This document shows positions 8,575 to 20,466 of a stretch of 24,410 nucleotides of DNA, one piece after another (the first letter of the stretch is position 1; each line of letters opens with the position of its first letter). The notes beneath the pieces are model-generated. The model ran no database searches. It saw only the letters and a list, made by a program, of their open reading frames with translations, and was not told where the DNA came from. Location of the stretch: assembly GCA_023231475.1 (NCBI GenBank), contig JALJEE010000198.1:1-24410 (forward strand). The letters are read 5' to 3'. Origin of the DNA: Seison nebaliae. Its lineage: Eukaryota > Rotifera > Pararotatoria > Seisonacea > Seisonidae. The position numbers and the translations under genes were made by a program.

Positions 8575-10392
8575 GTTGTGTGTATGTATGATTTTCAACG
8601 ATAACTAACAACTGGTTGATGAAAAAGAAGATTCGGTACTACATATGACAGAAAATAAAGAGAAAATGTATATTTTATTATTTCTCGATTTTTCTTTGTA
8701 ATCTGGTGGTGAGTAGTGACGGATGTACAATAATATTAATTTATGCGATTTCTCCGAACTCAACAAACTCACAAATAAACAAGAAGAACTCTTAGATATT
8801 CCATATTTATTCAGCTAAATTATAATGCCATAAATTGATAGAGAATAATATTTGCAATATGGTCACCTCCCTCTCACTTTCAGTTTCACCTCATATTATA
8901 TAAACATCTGTTCTTCATTGATATTTGGGAGTAATTCGTATTTAATTCACTTTAGTCAATCTCTCCTTCTATGTCACACTGTGTGTTCGATTAATGAGTT
9001 GTGGTAAAGTATGCTCAGTAAAAAATCTCTTGAATTCCCCCAAATTTGTGCACTAATAATTAGTAAATAATATTTCGAGAATATGTTTATTACCAGAAAT
9101 AGAAAGCACTTTGAATAGTTTACACAATATGTGATAAAATTTTAGTTTAATTATCATTTTAACTTACTATTTTCTCACTTAATAATTCTGAATTATTTTA
9201 CCATTATATTTGTTTAAAGATTAATAATTTAACGCTTTTCTTTTCCAATCCGGGTGCTAATTTGAGATAATTGGCAAATGGAATGTCGAGAAAAATCATG
9301 ACAATATAGAGAACTGTAAAATTAGGTAGTCATGTCATACGCATCCAACTATTGAGAAATTCTTCTCAATTGTCATCTTGCATCACATTAGTTGCGGTGG
9401 TGATGGTGGTGGTAAAAGTAAGTGTAATGATTTATTTTAAAATTGCTTTACTTCTCACGTTGATTCAGCAATGTTATTGTTATCAAATTTGCTTTCTTTC
9501 ATATCTTGTCGTTAAAAAAAAGGAGAAGAAAACTCATTTCACGTTACATTTGATGGTTTTCCTTTTCTAAATAATTTCTAACGAATCGCCCTAATTCAAT
9601 CAATTCGTTTCATTTGTCTCTCACATTCTCTTGTTACGTTGGGAATTATTGTGATGATTATAAGCATCATTGCTTAACGGATATGTTACAGTCGTCGGTA
9701 AGCGAATAGCGATTCGATTTGCTTTTTGGTGCAATCGGTAACGAAAGAAAGAAAATGAAAAAATTAAATTGGAGTAAAGTAGAGAGGAAGTGAAATTTAC
9801 GCGGTTGGAAAATGTATGAAATTGAACAAATGACGTTATTATTCTTTAACGATAGTGATGATGTAAATGTGATATCTGCCTTCGAATGTTTATTGAGTAT
9901 CTTCCTTTTTTTTAATCATTTATATCTATATTTGTCTTCTTTCGTTACTTATCATTTCTCGGTTCTTTTCTTCAGAAATTCAGAAGGAATTTACAAAGTA
10001 AAAAAGCTATCTATTTCTTCTTTTCCAAGTTAAAAGTGATCACTGATCAGCTGAAATGGTTTATGTGATGAATTCTCCCTCCGATTTCTATCGATATATC
10101 ATTTGTTGAAGATATCGAAAGAAGATGAGAAGAAAGAATTTATTAAGTTCTAAATATGAAAAGAAAAGAAAGAGATTAAGCCATTGCATTCGGAAGATGT
10201 GTTAAGCCGCTATTCTTCTTTATTCTTTCCGTTAATTCTGTCTCATATTCACTAAATGGTTCCAGAAAAGAATCGTTTTATTCTTCTCTGATTTTGGACT
10301 TTCCTTCAACCATAATCATATTCTTTTATCGAATTCTTCTCTCAAACTCATCTTTATTCAATTCGTTGTTAATATTAACGATTCCTTATTCA

Positions 10393-10408
10393 GATGATGA
10401 TCATCATC
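10393..10408. repeat. 16-bp perfect palindrome from GAT/ATC triplets
   Basis: GATGATGATCATCATC is its own reverse complement. It probably arose from a short triplet repeat meeting its inverse. Confidence 0.8.
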
Positions 10409-12014
10409 ATTCTTTTTTCAAATTTCAGTTATCAATCGATACGATTGAATGAAGATCAGTAAAAATCTTCTTCCACTTATTGTGAATTTAATTCATGAAG
10501 TTGATGAAAAAGTTTTTTTTCTATAGAAATGAAGTATGTTTTCACTAATAATACTTCATTTCTCACACATTTTTGGACAATGAATTTCTCTTTGGTGGTA
10601 CTTCCTTAACATATTTGCATATTAATCGATGATTATGGTATGGACGGTGAGAATTAGGTAAACGATAAATTGACCTATCACTTCATTTATTATTATTGTT
10701 CTTTTTTATTACTTCTTCAATTCAACTTCGTTTTATGTAATCGTTACTCAATCGAAATTTTTTAGTTCTTTATAATTTTCTTTACCATCCGTTTTCCTAT
10801 TTGTTCGATGGAACAACAATTGATGTGTTAATGTTGAGATTCTTATCAAACATGTAACTTTTGATAAGAAAGATTGATTAGGCAGCTACTTTTATTATGA
10901 TAGTTCTAACATGTTTTTCTTAATATTAATATGTTGTCGTTAAAGTGGTTGGGGGGAGGAAAAACCTTAACGATTTCTGAAGTAAAGAAGGTAAAATGTC
11001 TGGCATTGAATAATAATAAGGAAACGATGTAACATCATTGTTCCGTTAATTGATCCAATTACTTTATCGAATATTGCTCCAAGTTAAATCGAACTACAAT
11101 TTTTACTTTAACTTCAAATTGTTTCGTTATTTTATTAGTCAAAAATTTTTTTATTGAATTCTTCGTCTCTCGATGTTCATAAAACTGGTCGCTTCACCTT
11201 GAATGATAGGAACGACATATATTTTCGCGTGTTTCAAATAAGATGAAGTTCACGGTCTCATTTTATTCCAGTCACGTGAATGCTCTCTCTCATTCGCATA
11301 TTGAACATGCACAACACAATGAATGAGTTCGTTTAATGAAATGCTGTTAGGGACGAGCTAAATCTTACGCGTCTACATATGTTCTTATTGATGTCTCACT
11401 AAATACATTTGCCATGCTTAACAGTGCAATCTCAAACTGTTCCCTTCTCATTGCTGTGTATCTATAGTGATAGAGATGAATTGTATAAATTGCTAACAAT
11501 AAATAGAAGAGTTCAATAAAGAAGATAAGATGTAATAAATAAATATTTTTATATATATCATCTTCAGAAGAACAATAAGAAATATATTTTGAAGAAAGTT
11601 TTTGAAGAAGAAGAAGATTGTGTTGATGATGAAAAGAAATGTTGATCTCTCAAAAAAAAAAGTGTGTTGAAATGTGTTAAAAAGAAGAAGGTCGATAAAA
11701 TAATCGTATTGCATCATCATTTGTAAAGATGAAATTAGTCAGTTAGAAGAATAATTTTCTGTAGCAAATTGATAGTTCAATAGATTCGGATGTTTATGGT
11801 GTTCGTATATCGCTCCCAATGTACATGAGAGTCGAGTGTGTTAGAGAACGGATATATTAGCATGAACGTGAAAGTTGTTAGTTCTAATAAAAATTTCTTT
11901 TCACAATTATAATCATCTTACCTCGTTCTTAATGAGAACTATAATTTGTGACAATAAATAAATTTTCTCATTCTCAAATATCGTTCATCATTGTGATATT
12001 AATATTTCTTTCGA

Positions 12015-15000
12015 ATGCATCAATTCATTCAGACATGTTTAAAAGACATTTTCCCATCTCATTCGATGAATGAAACATCAACAAATGCAGCTGTTACCAC
12101 CAATGACCGGTATCGAATCATGACGACAACAACTGGAGTCAACGGTCAAATCATTAGTTCGCCATCAGATTTGATGATGAATCAGACAGATGACAATTCG
12201 ATGACATCTCCAAGAGCATTCTACGCAGCAAAACGAGATACGAAACGTCAGTTCAACAATCAATATTTTGTTGCAAAGTGTTCGAATGAGAATCGACCAT
12301 CAAACCGTTCGGACATGGCACAAGTTTTACGAGATTATTCTCGTCGTTATGCCAAACGACTGATACAACCAAACGATGAAATTAATCGTTCTCCTTCTCA
12401 CTATGATCTGTATGAGAATATTGGAGTGAAGAAGAAGAAGAATAATTCGATGAGAAAAGTGACAAAGTCAAAATCATCATCATCATCTGATTCGAATTAT
12501 TATTTACAATTGAATAGTATTTCTTTAATTGAAGAATCGAAAGGAGATGAAAAGTTGAAGAAAATGAAAAATTTCTGTTACACTCCAATTGATTGTCGGA
12601 ATAATAAAGGAAAGAATTTGAAAATGAATGACGAGAATGAACATCATCAATCGATGCATCAATCGTTAATTTATGAGAATTCTTCTAATATTCGTTTTAT
12701 GGAGAGTGGGACATTATATCGACAACAATTGAAGAAGCAACAAGAAGATGTTCTCTCATCGAAACGGAAGAATGATAAACGACGATCATATCGTGCTGCA
12801 ATCAATCAATTAGCGAATAATGATCGATTTAGTTCTTATGATAATTATTCGAATGATTTCTTCACTGATCGAAGTTTAATTGATGATTCAGATTCTGTTG
12901 GAATGTGGTTCTTACCAGATCAATTGAACAGATCTACTCATGTTCAATCGACAGAAACTCTGAATGACATTTCATTGAGTGGTGAAAATGGAAAGGAGTT
13001 TAATGAAATTATGACGACGGCCAATTCTTATTGTATTTGGAGACCGAAACAATCGAAAAATAATGAAAATATTCAATCAAATTCATCTACGAAATCCTGT
13101 ACGAAAAATGGAAAATCTGAAAAATTCATTTCTTACGATAATGGAGACGGAGATGATGATGATAGTGGTAGTAGTGGTGATGGTGGTCGAAAGAAATTTG
13201 TTAAACCAAATAATTATTTGTCCAATAATGACAATCTCCATATTGACATTGGTGGAGAGGACAAAAATATGATGAGAACGGATAAGACAATATCATTAAT
13301 AACTTCATCGCCAATAGCTAAATCGAATTCGATGAGCAATCGAAATAGTTCTTTGTCGATCGATAGACAGTACAATTTCGATAATAACCACGAACATATG
13401 GACGGGAAAATTTATGATATCGAATCAAAACATATTTATGTAAAGTTGGTTGATGGTGAAGCATCGTCATCGTCACATGTAAGCTTCAACAGCGATTATG
13501 ATAATGATCAAATAAAGAATTCAATTAGAAATCAGAAAGACCGATCGACGAACTTAAATGCAAAAGAAGAACAATTCAATCATTCAACAATGACAAATGA
13601 TGGAAAGGATCATCATCTCAACAACAACAACAGCAATAATAAGAAGAAGAAAAATAAATATTTTTTTTATCGTCAAAAATCGAAAGAAGCGAATGATGGA
13701 AGACTTTCAAATTCATTAACAAATTCGAATGAAGAAAATTTGAATAGGAAGACGACTCCGCACAGTACGATTATTCAGATAAATAACAATAATCAGAAGA
13801 ATCGGAAGAAGAAAATTGAGGAAATAAGAAACGAGAATAATTTATGGAAGAAATCAAATAAACATTTTAATAAAAATTATCAAGATCACCTCGAACAACG
13901 AACGACGAATAAGGAAAAAAGAATTTCATTCAATTCTTCTTTTCAACAAGCACACTCAACTCCTCAAACATCGAATCAATTGGAAAAAAACATTAATAAT
14001 AATTATCAACATCTTCAGCGTCATAGTATTATTTTAACTACCACAACAACGACAACAACAAATAGAACGAGTGGATTATTAACGACTGATATTAATAATT
14101 TTTCATCATCATCATCATCATCGTCTGTTACAGGATTTTTATCACCAAAAATGATTTTAACTACGACAACTGGAACGAAAGTATCATCTTCCTTATCATG
14201 TTCAACATCATCAAATAAATCGTTATTGAATCGTATGAGATCTTCAATTTCTTCTATTAACCATCAATTGTCTCCATATCATTATGCAATGACTGAACGA
14301 CAACGAATCAAATTACTTATCAATGAAAATAATTTTTCAAGACAAATTCATAATGAAGATGATGAATCATTTCATGATATTTCTCTCTTATCCTCATCTG
14401 CAGCAACGAATACGATAACAAAGAAGAATGATGATTATGGACGTCTCTCTCAAACTACAACCACCACTAACAACAACAACAACAATAATGGTAATATTGA
14501 TGGTAATGAAAATGGTATAATTGACAATAATGACAATTCATTCCAAATTCCTTTGTCGACTAATTTATCGATGTCATCTTCAATTTCACCTGAAACGATA
14601 GATGGAAATAGTTCGGATGAAGAGCGAACATCAAATGACGAAGCTGATGATCTGATGTCAAGTATCGAACTATCGAAATTTAGTAGAAATGATTCAATGA
14701 CAAATTCTTTCCCATCTAATGAACAGTTTCAAAATGAGAAGATGAAGAATAGAAATCATCTCAATCATCAAATATCACCATTTACTGAGAGTGACGTACA
14801 TCGACATTCATCAGAACGACATCAAACTGAATCATTTCGGAATACTTGTCGAACATGTGATGAATTGGATAAATTCTCCTCCTCTCAAATGTTAAGTGCC
14901 TCCATCATTTCCATCAGATCGAACGATATTACACCAAATCACATTATGGATCAGTCTAATCATTTTATTAATAATCACATCCTCTCACAACACAATAATC

Positions 15001-15332
15001 ATATTTCAAATACTAAAATCTTCACCGACGTTTTAACTTCTCCCAACTCGTCGTCATCATCCGCTTCGTCCAAATTATCGTTACGATTCTTTCCTAATCG
15101 TCGTTCACTCCAACAAAAGATGATCAGATCGAGTCGTCAATTGTTGAAGAAGAAGACGAATCTAATCATGAAACCGTTCGAAATGAAACGAACGAAATTG
15201 AATAAATCCCACAAACAAGATTCCAATCACTCCATTCCCAACAATCCGTCATCTCTTAACACGTCAATATCTTATGATGGAATCTGGTCGAACGATGCTA
15301 TGAAAAAGAAGCGATATTCCGATTCGTTATAT
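12015..15332 (+). CDS. Large low-complexity exon, possible N-terminal part of the Shroom gene
   Basis: The frame is open for 3,420 bp (to a TAG at 15432-15434). I end the exon at 15332, where TAT|gttagt gives a donor in phase 0 after KKKRYSDSLY. The coding part is 1,106 codons from the ATG at 12015; an in-frame TAA lies five codons upstream, so this ATG or an internal acceptor starts it. The protein looks disordered throughout: Ser, Asn, Thr, Lys and Gln rich, with runs of Ser (14103-14126, mostly TCA), Thr (about 14040-14061) and Asn (about 14466-14486), and a basic Arg/Lys-rich end with SLRFFPNRRSLQQKMIRSSRQ. No PDZ, ASD1 or enzyme domain is visible. A 3.3-kb open frame this AT-rich is very unlikely to be chance, so coding is secure. 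Membership in the Shroom gene is inferred from strand, position and phase. A separate gene is possible. Confidence 0.8.
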
Positions 15333-16022
15333 GTTAGTATCTTTCTCAACACCCCCTCCATATCATCTATATACATGCCATACACGATGAATTTAGAGAA
15401 TAGAATAAATAAGAAATATATTTTGCCATTTTAGTGGCAATTGTGACGATTAAAATAATTGGTCATTCCAACAATGGAATCATCATAATTTCCTTATTCT
15501 TCCATAACGAATAATAAATCATTCCATTCACTCATTTCACTCGAACATCTTGTTAATCAATATTACCTCATTTGATTGATGAAGAAAATGTTAAGTAGAT
15601 TCTACTTCTTTCTTATATATTTCTTCTTATTCCATCTTAATCCGGGAAGGATATAAATGAAATGTTCCTATTGGAATTCCAAAAGATATATATAACTTTT
15701 ACTAATTTTCATCTCATCATTCGTTGAACACCACCATATTTAACATTCTATTCGAAGTCAATATCTCCATCTCTCTCTAATATATATATATATGTATGTG
15801 TGTGTGTGTGTATTATTGTGTGAATGTGTTATTGTGTGTGAATGTGAAGTGGAATGAGAATGGAAACATCAAAAATTTAGTTAGGAATCGTTTATTGTTG
15901 GTCCATTCATCGTTTGGTTGCTCAAGAGCAATCATCTATCGACAATTAAAAGACTAAAAGAAATAGCAATCGTAATCATCTTGTTCAATCATTTTGTTTA
16001 ACATTCTAATCATCATTATTAG
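15333..16022 (+). other. Putative intron with a microsatellite
   Basis: AT-rich sequence between the big exon and the next candidate exon. It holds the TA/TG microsatellite at 15781 and a twice-repeated TTATTGTGTG(TG)AATGTG unit at 15812-15846. Nothing else is recognised. Confidence 0.4.
15781..15810 (+). repeat. Compound (TA)n(TG)n microsatellite
   Basis: TATATATATATA followed by TGTATGTG and a TG run, 30 bp in all. Confidence 0.9.
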
Positions 16023-16085
16023 AATTGTTATCCTTATTCTCCTCCTTATGATTCGATTCATTCAATTTCATCGAAAAATTCTTCG
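16023..16085 (+). CDS. Candidate internal exon, 21 codons
   Basis: Acceptor cattattag|AAT and donor TCG|gtatga enclose 63 nt in phase 0 at both ends, encoding NCYPYSPPYDSIHSISSKNS plus S. The composition is unlike random AT-rich sequence and suits a disordered linker. It joins in phase to the big exon (phase 0 out). No homology is recognised, and it could be spurious. Confidence 0.35.
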
Positions 16086-16187
16086 GTATGATATTATTCT
16101 CCTTCCAAACCTTCGACGACTCCAAAAAAGTAAAGAAATAAATATTTGGAGAATATTCGTTCTTTTTACTTCTTGTTCTCTTATTAG

Positions 16188-16243
16188 TTTGTTGTAATCA
16201 TACCGTTCTCTCCTTCCAACTATTTACATCATCCGTCTTTGCG
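16188..16243 (+). CDS. Candidate internal exon, 18 codons plus 2 nt
   Basis: A strong pyrimidine tract and acceptor (ttcttgttctcttattag|TTT) start it, and GCG|gttaga ends it. It reads FVVIIPFSPSNYLHHPSL in phase 0 and leaves two bases (CG), which the exon at 16445 completes. Weakest member of the chain. Confidence 0.28.
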
Positions 16244-16444
16244 GTTAGACATACAGATTTGTTCAATTGAAATTATTATTTGAGGAATTGAATTTGAAAA
16301 AAAATTCATTTGGAATTTGGGGGAATTTCCGTCAATTTATATGGAGAAATATCATAATATTCTTCCGGTTCCCATATTAATTCATACGGAATCATCAACA
16401 AAAAACCGAAAGTTCAATCCATTCATTACGAACATTGTTCATAG

Positions 16445-16709
16445 TTGTCAATTGAAACGACGACGCCTGAAGTTCGTAGAAGGTCAGAAACAATTGAGAC
16501 CGTCAAGGTTCTCCTCTCTCAACAATCGTTGTTGTTTTCCGATATGTTTGCGGGAAGAGTATGATCGAACTCCTGGTCTGATTCAATGGACGACATCTAA
16601 TTATCGACATTACTGTAATGAACATCACTCTTCCCACCAACAACGGCAGCAGCAACAACACTACCAACAACGACAACGAGAACGACAAATGAAGAAACAT
16701 TCTTATCAG
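16445..16709 (+). CDS. Candidate internal exon with a Gln/His/Arg-rich tail
   Basis: The frame is open from about 16284 to TAG at 16713. The acceptor catag|T at 16445 and donor CAG|gttta at 16710 give 265 nt. It encodes CQLKRRRLKFVEGQKQLRP, a Cys-containing centre (NRCCFPICLREEYDRTPGL) and a Gln-rich tail (HQQRQQQQHYQQRQRERQ). The true 5' boundary may lie further upstream, since the same frame also reads EFPSIYMEKYHNILPVPI. It exits in phase 0, as the exon at 17831 requires. No domain is recognised. Confidence 0.42.
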
Positions 16710-17830
16710 GTTTAGTGTTGATTGATGAGAAATAAATAATTTCTTTTCTTTAACCTAAAATATTTTCTTTATTCATTTCAACAATTTTACTGTCATCCAA
16801 ACGATTTCTTCTGGAGGAGTAAAGAAGAAAATGTGTGAAAATTTTGTTTGTTTTCACTTATTCATTCGCCGCATTCCCAATATCCGTTTTTCTTTTTCTC
16901 TCAATCTTATGTTAATGAGAACTTTATTTAATGGACATTCTTTAACTTCTATTTGTTCGAACGAAGACGCTGAAAAACTAAAATTTATCGAATTATCGAT
17001 TCTAACTCATAATTATTCAGTTCTCCACAAATTAGAAAAGAATGAATGATAAGAAAGAAAAGATGAATAAAATTATCGTGATAACTTCTCCTTTCACTTA
17101 ATCGAATTTATTTCTTTAATATTGTTCCTGTCATTCCATCTCATTTCATATTGATTGATGTTGCGTGAGTTGTTCCTATCATTTATCATCCATTCTTCTC
17201 ACATATTCCTAAGGAAATCTGTTCGAGATCAAATCTAAGTTCAACAATTTATATTTAATTCCATCTTGACTTTGACAAGTTGTTAATTTTATCCCTACTT
17301 CTTCCCCTCCATTCCATTCCCTTCCCTTCACTACTAGTCGAAATGATGACAATCAGAAAAGGTCAAATTCGATTCAATTTCCAGACAAATCGATACATTT
17401 CATTCCAACTTCATACATCATTTCCATTCTTCGTGAGACATACAATTCAAGGGGAGAAAGATAATCAATATTTGAATTGATATTAGGAGGAAGATCAGTA
17501 CATATAGACACGCCCAATATGGCGACGAATTAAAATAAGACGGAAACGGAAATATTAATTTTTCTTATTAATTTGTTTCGTTTTAATGATGATCAGATGG
17601 ATAATAATGATGAGAAGGATCATCTATGAAAATTTATGAGATACGTACCAAATTTGGACGATTATCATTTTCTCAATGATATTTCCGGTAAGTAATTGGA
17701 CGATGTTTAGATCAGTATGAAAAATTGTAATAAGCGAATTGATCGACATTTAATCTTTCTCATTTTTTCTTAATGTCATTCAATTGATGATTAGGTCATT
17801 TTTTCTTATTATAATAATCGAATCGTTCAG
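16710..17830 (+). other. Putative intron, 1.1 kb
   Basis: Short open frames here carry no recognisable features. One spot deserves mention: ATG at 17636 opens a 52-nt piece (MRYVPNLDDYHFLNDIS) that ends in the near-ideal donor CCG|gtaagt at 17688. It does not join the next candidate exon in a frame free of stops, so it might be an alternative first exon or chance. Confidence 0.3.
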
Positions 17831-17929
17831 TCGATGGTGAAGATGATTGATAAAGATATAGTTTATTTGAATCCGGATTTATTATTCAATTCCATTTCAC
17901 AACTCACCATGATGGAAACTCCAAGGAAG
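17831..17929 (+). CDS. Candidate internal exon, 33 codons
   Basis: Acceptor cgttcag|TCG and donor AAG|gtaaac enclose 99 nt, phase 0 at both ends. It reads SMVKMIDKDIVYLNPDLLFN, then SISQLTMMETPRK. The composition is balanced and protein-like, with both splice sites close to consensus. No family is recognised. Confidence 0.42.
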
Positions 17930-18669
17930 GTAAACAAAGAAAGTTTATCAGATCACATCAGTTCATAATAATTTTTTAAAGAAATAAATTCAAAAGAAAC
18001 GATTTATGAGTATCTCTTATTATTCTCCGTTTGTTTTTTGTTGTTGAAAATTGAGATTGAGAAGAATATATTTACAAATTGTTATTGGCCAATGCATATG
18101 TTTGTGATGAGAGATTATGTCATTATATAAAATGATTTATGGATTTGATGATTAGTAATTGGAGAGTTCTCATATAATTAGGAAGTATTGATTATATTTT
18201 CATCCTAATCATTCTTGTCATACCTTTGACTTGTATCTCTTAATTTGACTATGTAAAAGAAGAAATATTGATAGTGTATGATGATGAAAATATGAATTGA
18301 AGAGGATTTGAAATTCATTATTAGATTACAATTAGTTTATAATGAGATGGAATTCCCATAAGAAAATATCATCCGACTTTTTTGGAAAATTAATTGTCTT
18401 TCGACATCATCAATCCAATATAGATCATTAGTTCGCTGATTCAATAAGAGATTAGTGTGTTCTTCTTATTTAATTAGAAAATTTTCCCGTATATCTAGTC
18501 AGTTTCAATTAAAATTTCATTAAATTTGTCTTCTTTCCGATGTCTTCGTCGTCTCAACCTTCCATCTTGTCCATGATGCAATTACACAACTGATCTACAA
18601 TCGCTATACGAACGTAAAGTAGAGAAATAATTGGTATACATATATTTGGATCGAGTAATCAATCAATAG
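17930..18669 (+). other. Putative intron, 0.74 kb
   Basis: AT-rich; I see no gene. The segment 18535-18615 looks richer in GC and has open codons before a GTAAAG, but it has no acceptor, so I do not call it. Confidence 0.35.
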
Positions 18670-18749
18670 AAATTATTGTCGATGAAGAATAGGAATGAGA
18701 ACTACGAATCTACCTCAACTCAAACTGATCCCTCACAAAAGATCCCTAA
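18670..18749 (+). CDS. Candidate internal exon, 26 codons plus 2 nt
   Basis: Acceptor caatcaatag|AAA and donor CCTAA|gtaaat enclose 80 nt reading KLLSMKNRNENYESTSTQTD, then PSQKIP. It enters in phase 0, as the exon at 17831 requires, and leaves two bases (AA), completed by the single C that opens the exon at 19622. Confidence 0.4.
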
Positions 18750-19621
18750 GTAAATGACATGTACGAATTAATGAAATTAATTTCCGTTTTAAAATTAAGA
18801 AAAAAGAAGTACTTGGACATTCTTATTAATCTTAAACATGGGAAAAATCCTTAATAGAGATTGGTAAATTTCTTTTTCGACCGAATACTTTCTAACGAAT
18901 ATTTCGTTTGAGTGATAAGATAGAAGAGTATAAGTTAATTGGATATGAAATTTGGCAAAAAAATTTGTAGAAAGATTGATAGGTTGCTGCTTCAAGATTG
19001 TGTAATAATGAATGATATGATGTTGAAATGACAATATTTTCCTTCTTATGATGATCAGATGTCTCAATAACAAAATTCTTTTTTAAGAAGATTATCATCA
19101 ATAATCCATATTTATATAAAGTTTCTTTGTGGGATATATTTTATGAATAAAAGTGAAATCAATAATGATGAATCGTTACAATTATTCATTCATTCATTCT
19201 TTTTATTTCTCATCCATTCTCTCATCTTCTTCTTTCTCAATTGCAATCATTGGCACGATTCGTTATCAATTCCATGTCGTATAATCTGTTTAATTCTGAT
19301 GAAGTGCGTGAGAAGCAATTGACCTGATAATCAAGTCCTGCTTAGCCTGTTTCATTTCCTATGTTATCCACATTCATTTTTCGATGAAACATTATAATAA
19401 TTCTATTTTTCATGTTCATCCATTCCTCCTTCTTCAGTCAACTCTCCTCTTTCGACTAATGATTAAGATATGATTGCCATTCATTACTTGCCATTGAAGT
19501 TTATTCGGCTGCCAAGGATATATCGATTAGATCTAAATTCCAGATCATTATCATTTACATTTTTACGATTTTTTATGTTAATTTTCCTCTCATTTCTTCA
19601 AAGTAACATCATTTCTTTAAG
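18750..19621 (+). other. Putative intron, 0.87 kb
   Basis: AT-rich sequence. Minus-strand open frames at 18795-19101 overlap in two frames, are Ile/Leu/Tyr-rich and carry no family features, so they look like chance. A CATT-rich and pyrimidine-rich patch lies at 19185-19240. Confidence 0.35.
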
Positions 19622-19748
19622 CATCGTCGGAGTTTCCCTCCGACGTCCTTTCAAAAGAAACCATCATTCCAGTTCTGATACTTTTCCAATTCGGAGTAGA
19701 ACATTTCTGATTCGTTGTCGAATAGACAATGCCTCTAAAAAGATTATC
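19622..19748 (+). CDS. Candidate internal exon, 42 codons, basic
   Basis: Acceptor tttctttaag|C and donor ATC|gtgagt enclose 127 nt. It reads IVGVSLRRPFKRNHHSSSDT, then FPIRSRTFLIRCRIDNASKK and II: Arg/Ser-rich and basic. It enters in phase 2 and exits in phase 0, exactly as needed between 18670-18749 and 20467. It contains a GC-rich hairpin (19625-19645). The wider open frame (19470-19907) is hydrophobic on either side of this stretch, which favours a short exon over a long ORF. Confidence 0.42.
19625..19645. repeat. Hairpin with 8-bp GC-rich arms
   Basis: CGTCGGAG, loop TTTCC, CTCCGACG. The arms pair perfectly, and the sequence is strikingly GC-rich for this window. It begins three bases after the proposed splice acceptor. 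Confidence 0.75.
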
Positions 19749-20466
19749 GTGAGTAGGTTCTTTATTTCATATTCATTATTTATTCAACATAGACTTCGAT
19801 TAGAGAAGAAACGTGAAAACATTTGTAAATATGATTCATGTTTAGTGAGACTGAGAATTAGATTGATAAGAAATGTTAGGAGTGGCGAGCTGAAGGAATA
19901 TCAGTAAATAGATTAGATAGTTGATATATTGATATGAATCTTGTTGTTGCTCAAAAGAAAAATTAATTCTCATATGTTTCATAGTGTACTTTCTCTATCA
20001 TTTTTAAATGGCATCAAATATCATTACTGATTCTTCTTTTCCTTACGAAAATAAATCATTTTCTATCTGACGAACAAGAAAGAGTTTTGAAACTTATTCT
20101 ATTCTTTCCAACAGGCAATTCTTCTACTTTTCACGTTGTTATTCATATTTCATCATTATCATATCTTTAGGAGATCCATTTTCTTCTTCTACTTCTACGT
20201 GAAGATTATAAAAGAATATTTTCTTTTACAAAACTATTTCATTTGAAGACGAATATTCATTATAGTCGCCAAGTAGATCAGACTGTCTCAACATGATAAT
20301 GAATGAATTGTAAAATAAATGTGAAAGGAAAATATTTAAATTTTTAGAAACCTAATTCTTTCTCTACTTAAAAGACATTCAAAAGTTTCATTAATTAATC
20401 ATACATTCTCTTCCATCAGTTCTCATCAAGAATTCTTATACTTAATTTTATTTTTTATTTGTAAAG
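19749..20466 (+). other. Putative intron, 0.72 kb
   Basis: AT-rich with long pyrimidine patches. It ends in a clear acceptor, ttttttatttgtaaag, at 20466. No gene is seen. Confidence 0.45.

Larger units (their letters stand above)
5247..12014. other. Large gap without a convincing gene
   Basis: This 6.8-kb stretch lies between the centrin 5' end and the big exon at 12015. Open frames in it are short, lack family features and often consist of simple-sequence DNA. It holds a GGT-rich patch near 9397, a (TG) run at 8553, a GTACGGTACGTACG patch at 8513, a trinucleotide palindrome at 10393, purine-rich DNA at 11560-11700, and an ETS-type word ACCGGAAGT at 6363-6371. The sequence at 6040-6400 and 7970-8090 looks richer in GC than its surroundings. 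It may hold promoters, 5' UTR exons or first introns of the downstream gene, but I cannot assign any. Confidence 0.5.

Noticed and set aside
9352-9570. 72-codon frame with a hydrophobic, membrane-like stretch
   Set aside because: Its Val-rich part comes from a GGT/GTG repeat and the rest is AT-rich Phe/Leu/Ile codons. The resemblance to a signal or membrane segment is a composition effect.
11493-11720. Minus-strand Phe/Ile-rich frame
   Set aside because: It is the complement of a purine-rich GAA/AAG tract, and the translation is low complexity.
15333-15434. Natural C-terminus of the large ORF at 15434
   Set aside because: The residues after the gttagt donor lose the Ser/Lys-rich style of the exon and look like translated intron. 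A true end here cannot be excluded without transcripts.
16095-16127. SPSKPSTTPK-like reading before GTAAAG as an exon
   Set aside because: It looks protein-like, but an in-frame TGA lies just upstream and no AG acceptor follows that stop.
19470-19907. 145-codon open frame as a stand-alone gene
   Set aside because: It is hydrophobic and Arg-rich with no family features, has a strong donor (gtgagt) inside it, and only its middle looks coding. I kept that middle as a candidate exon.
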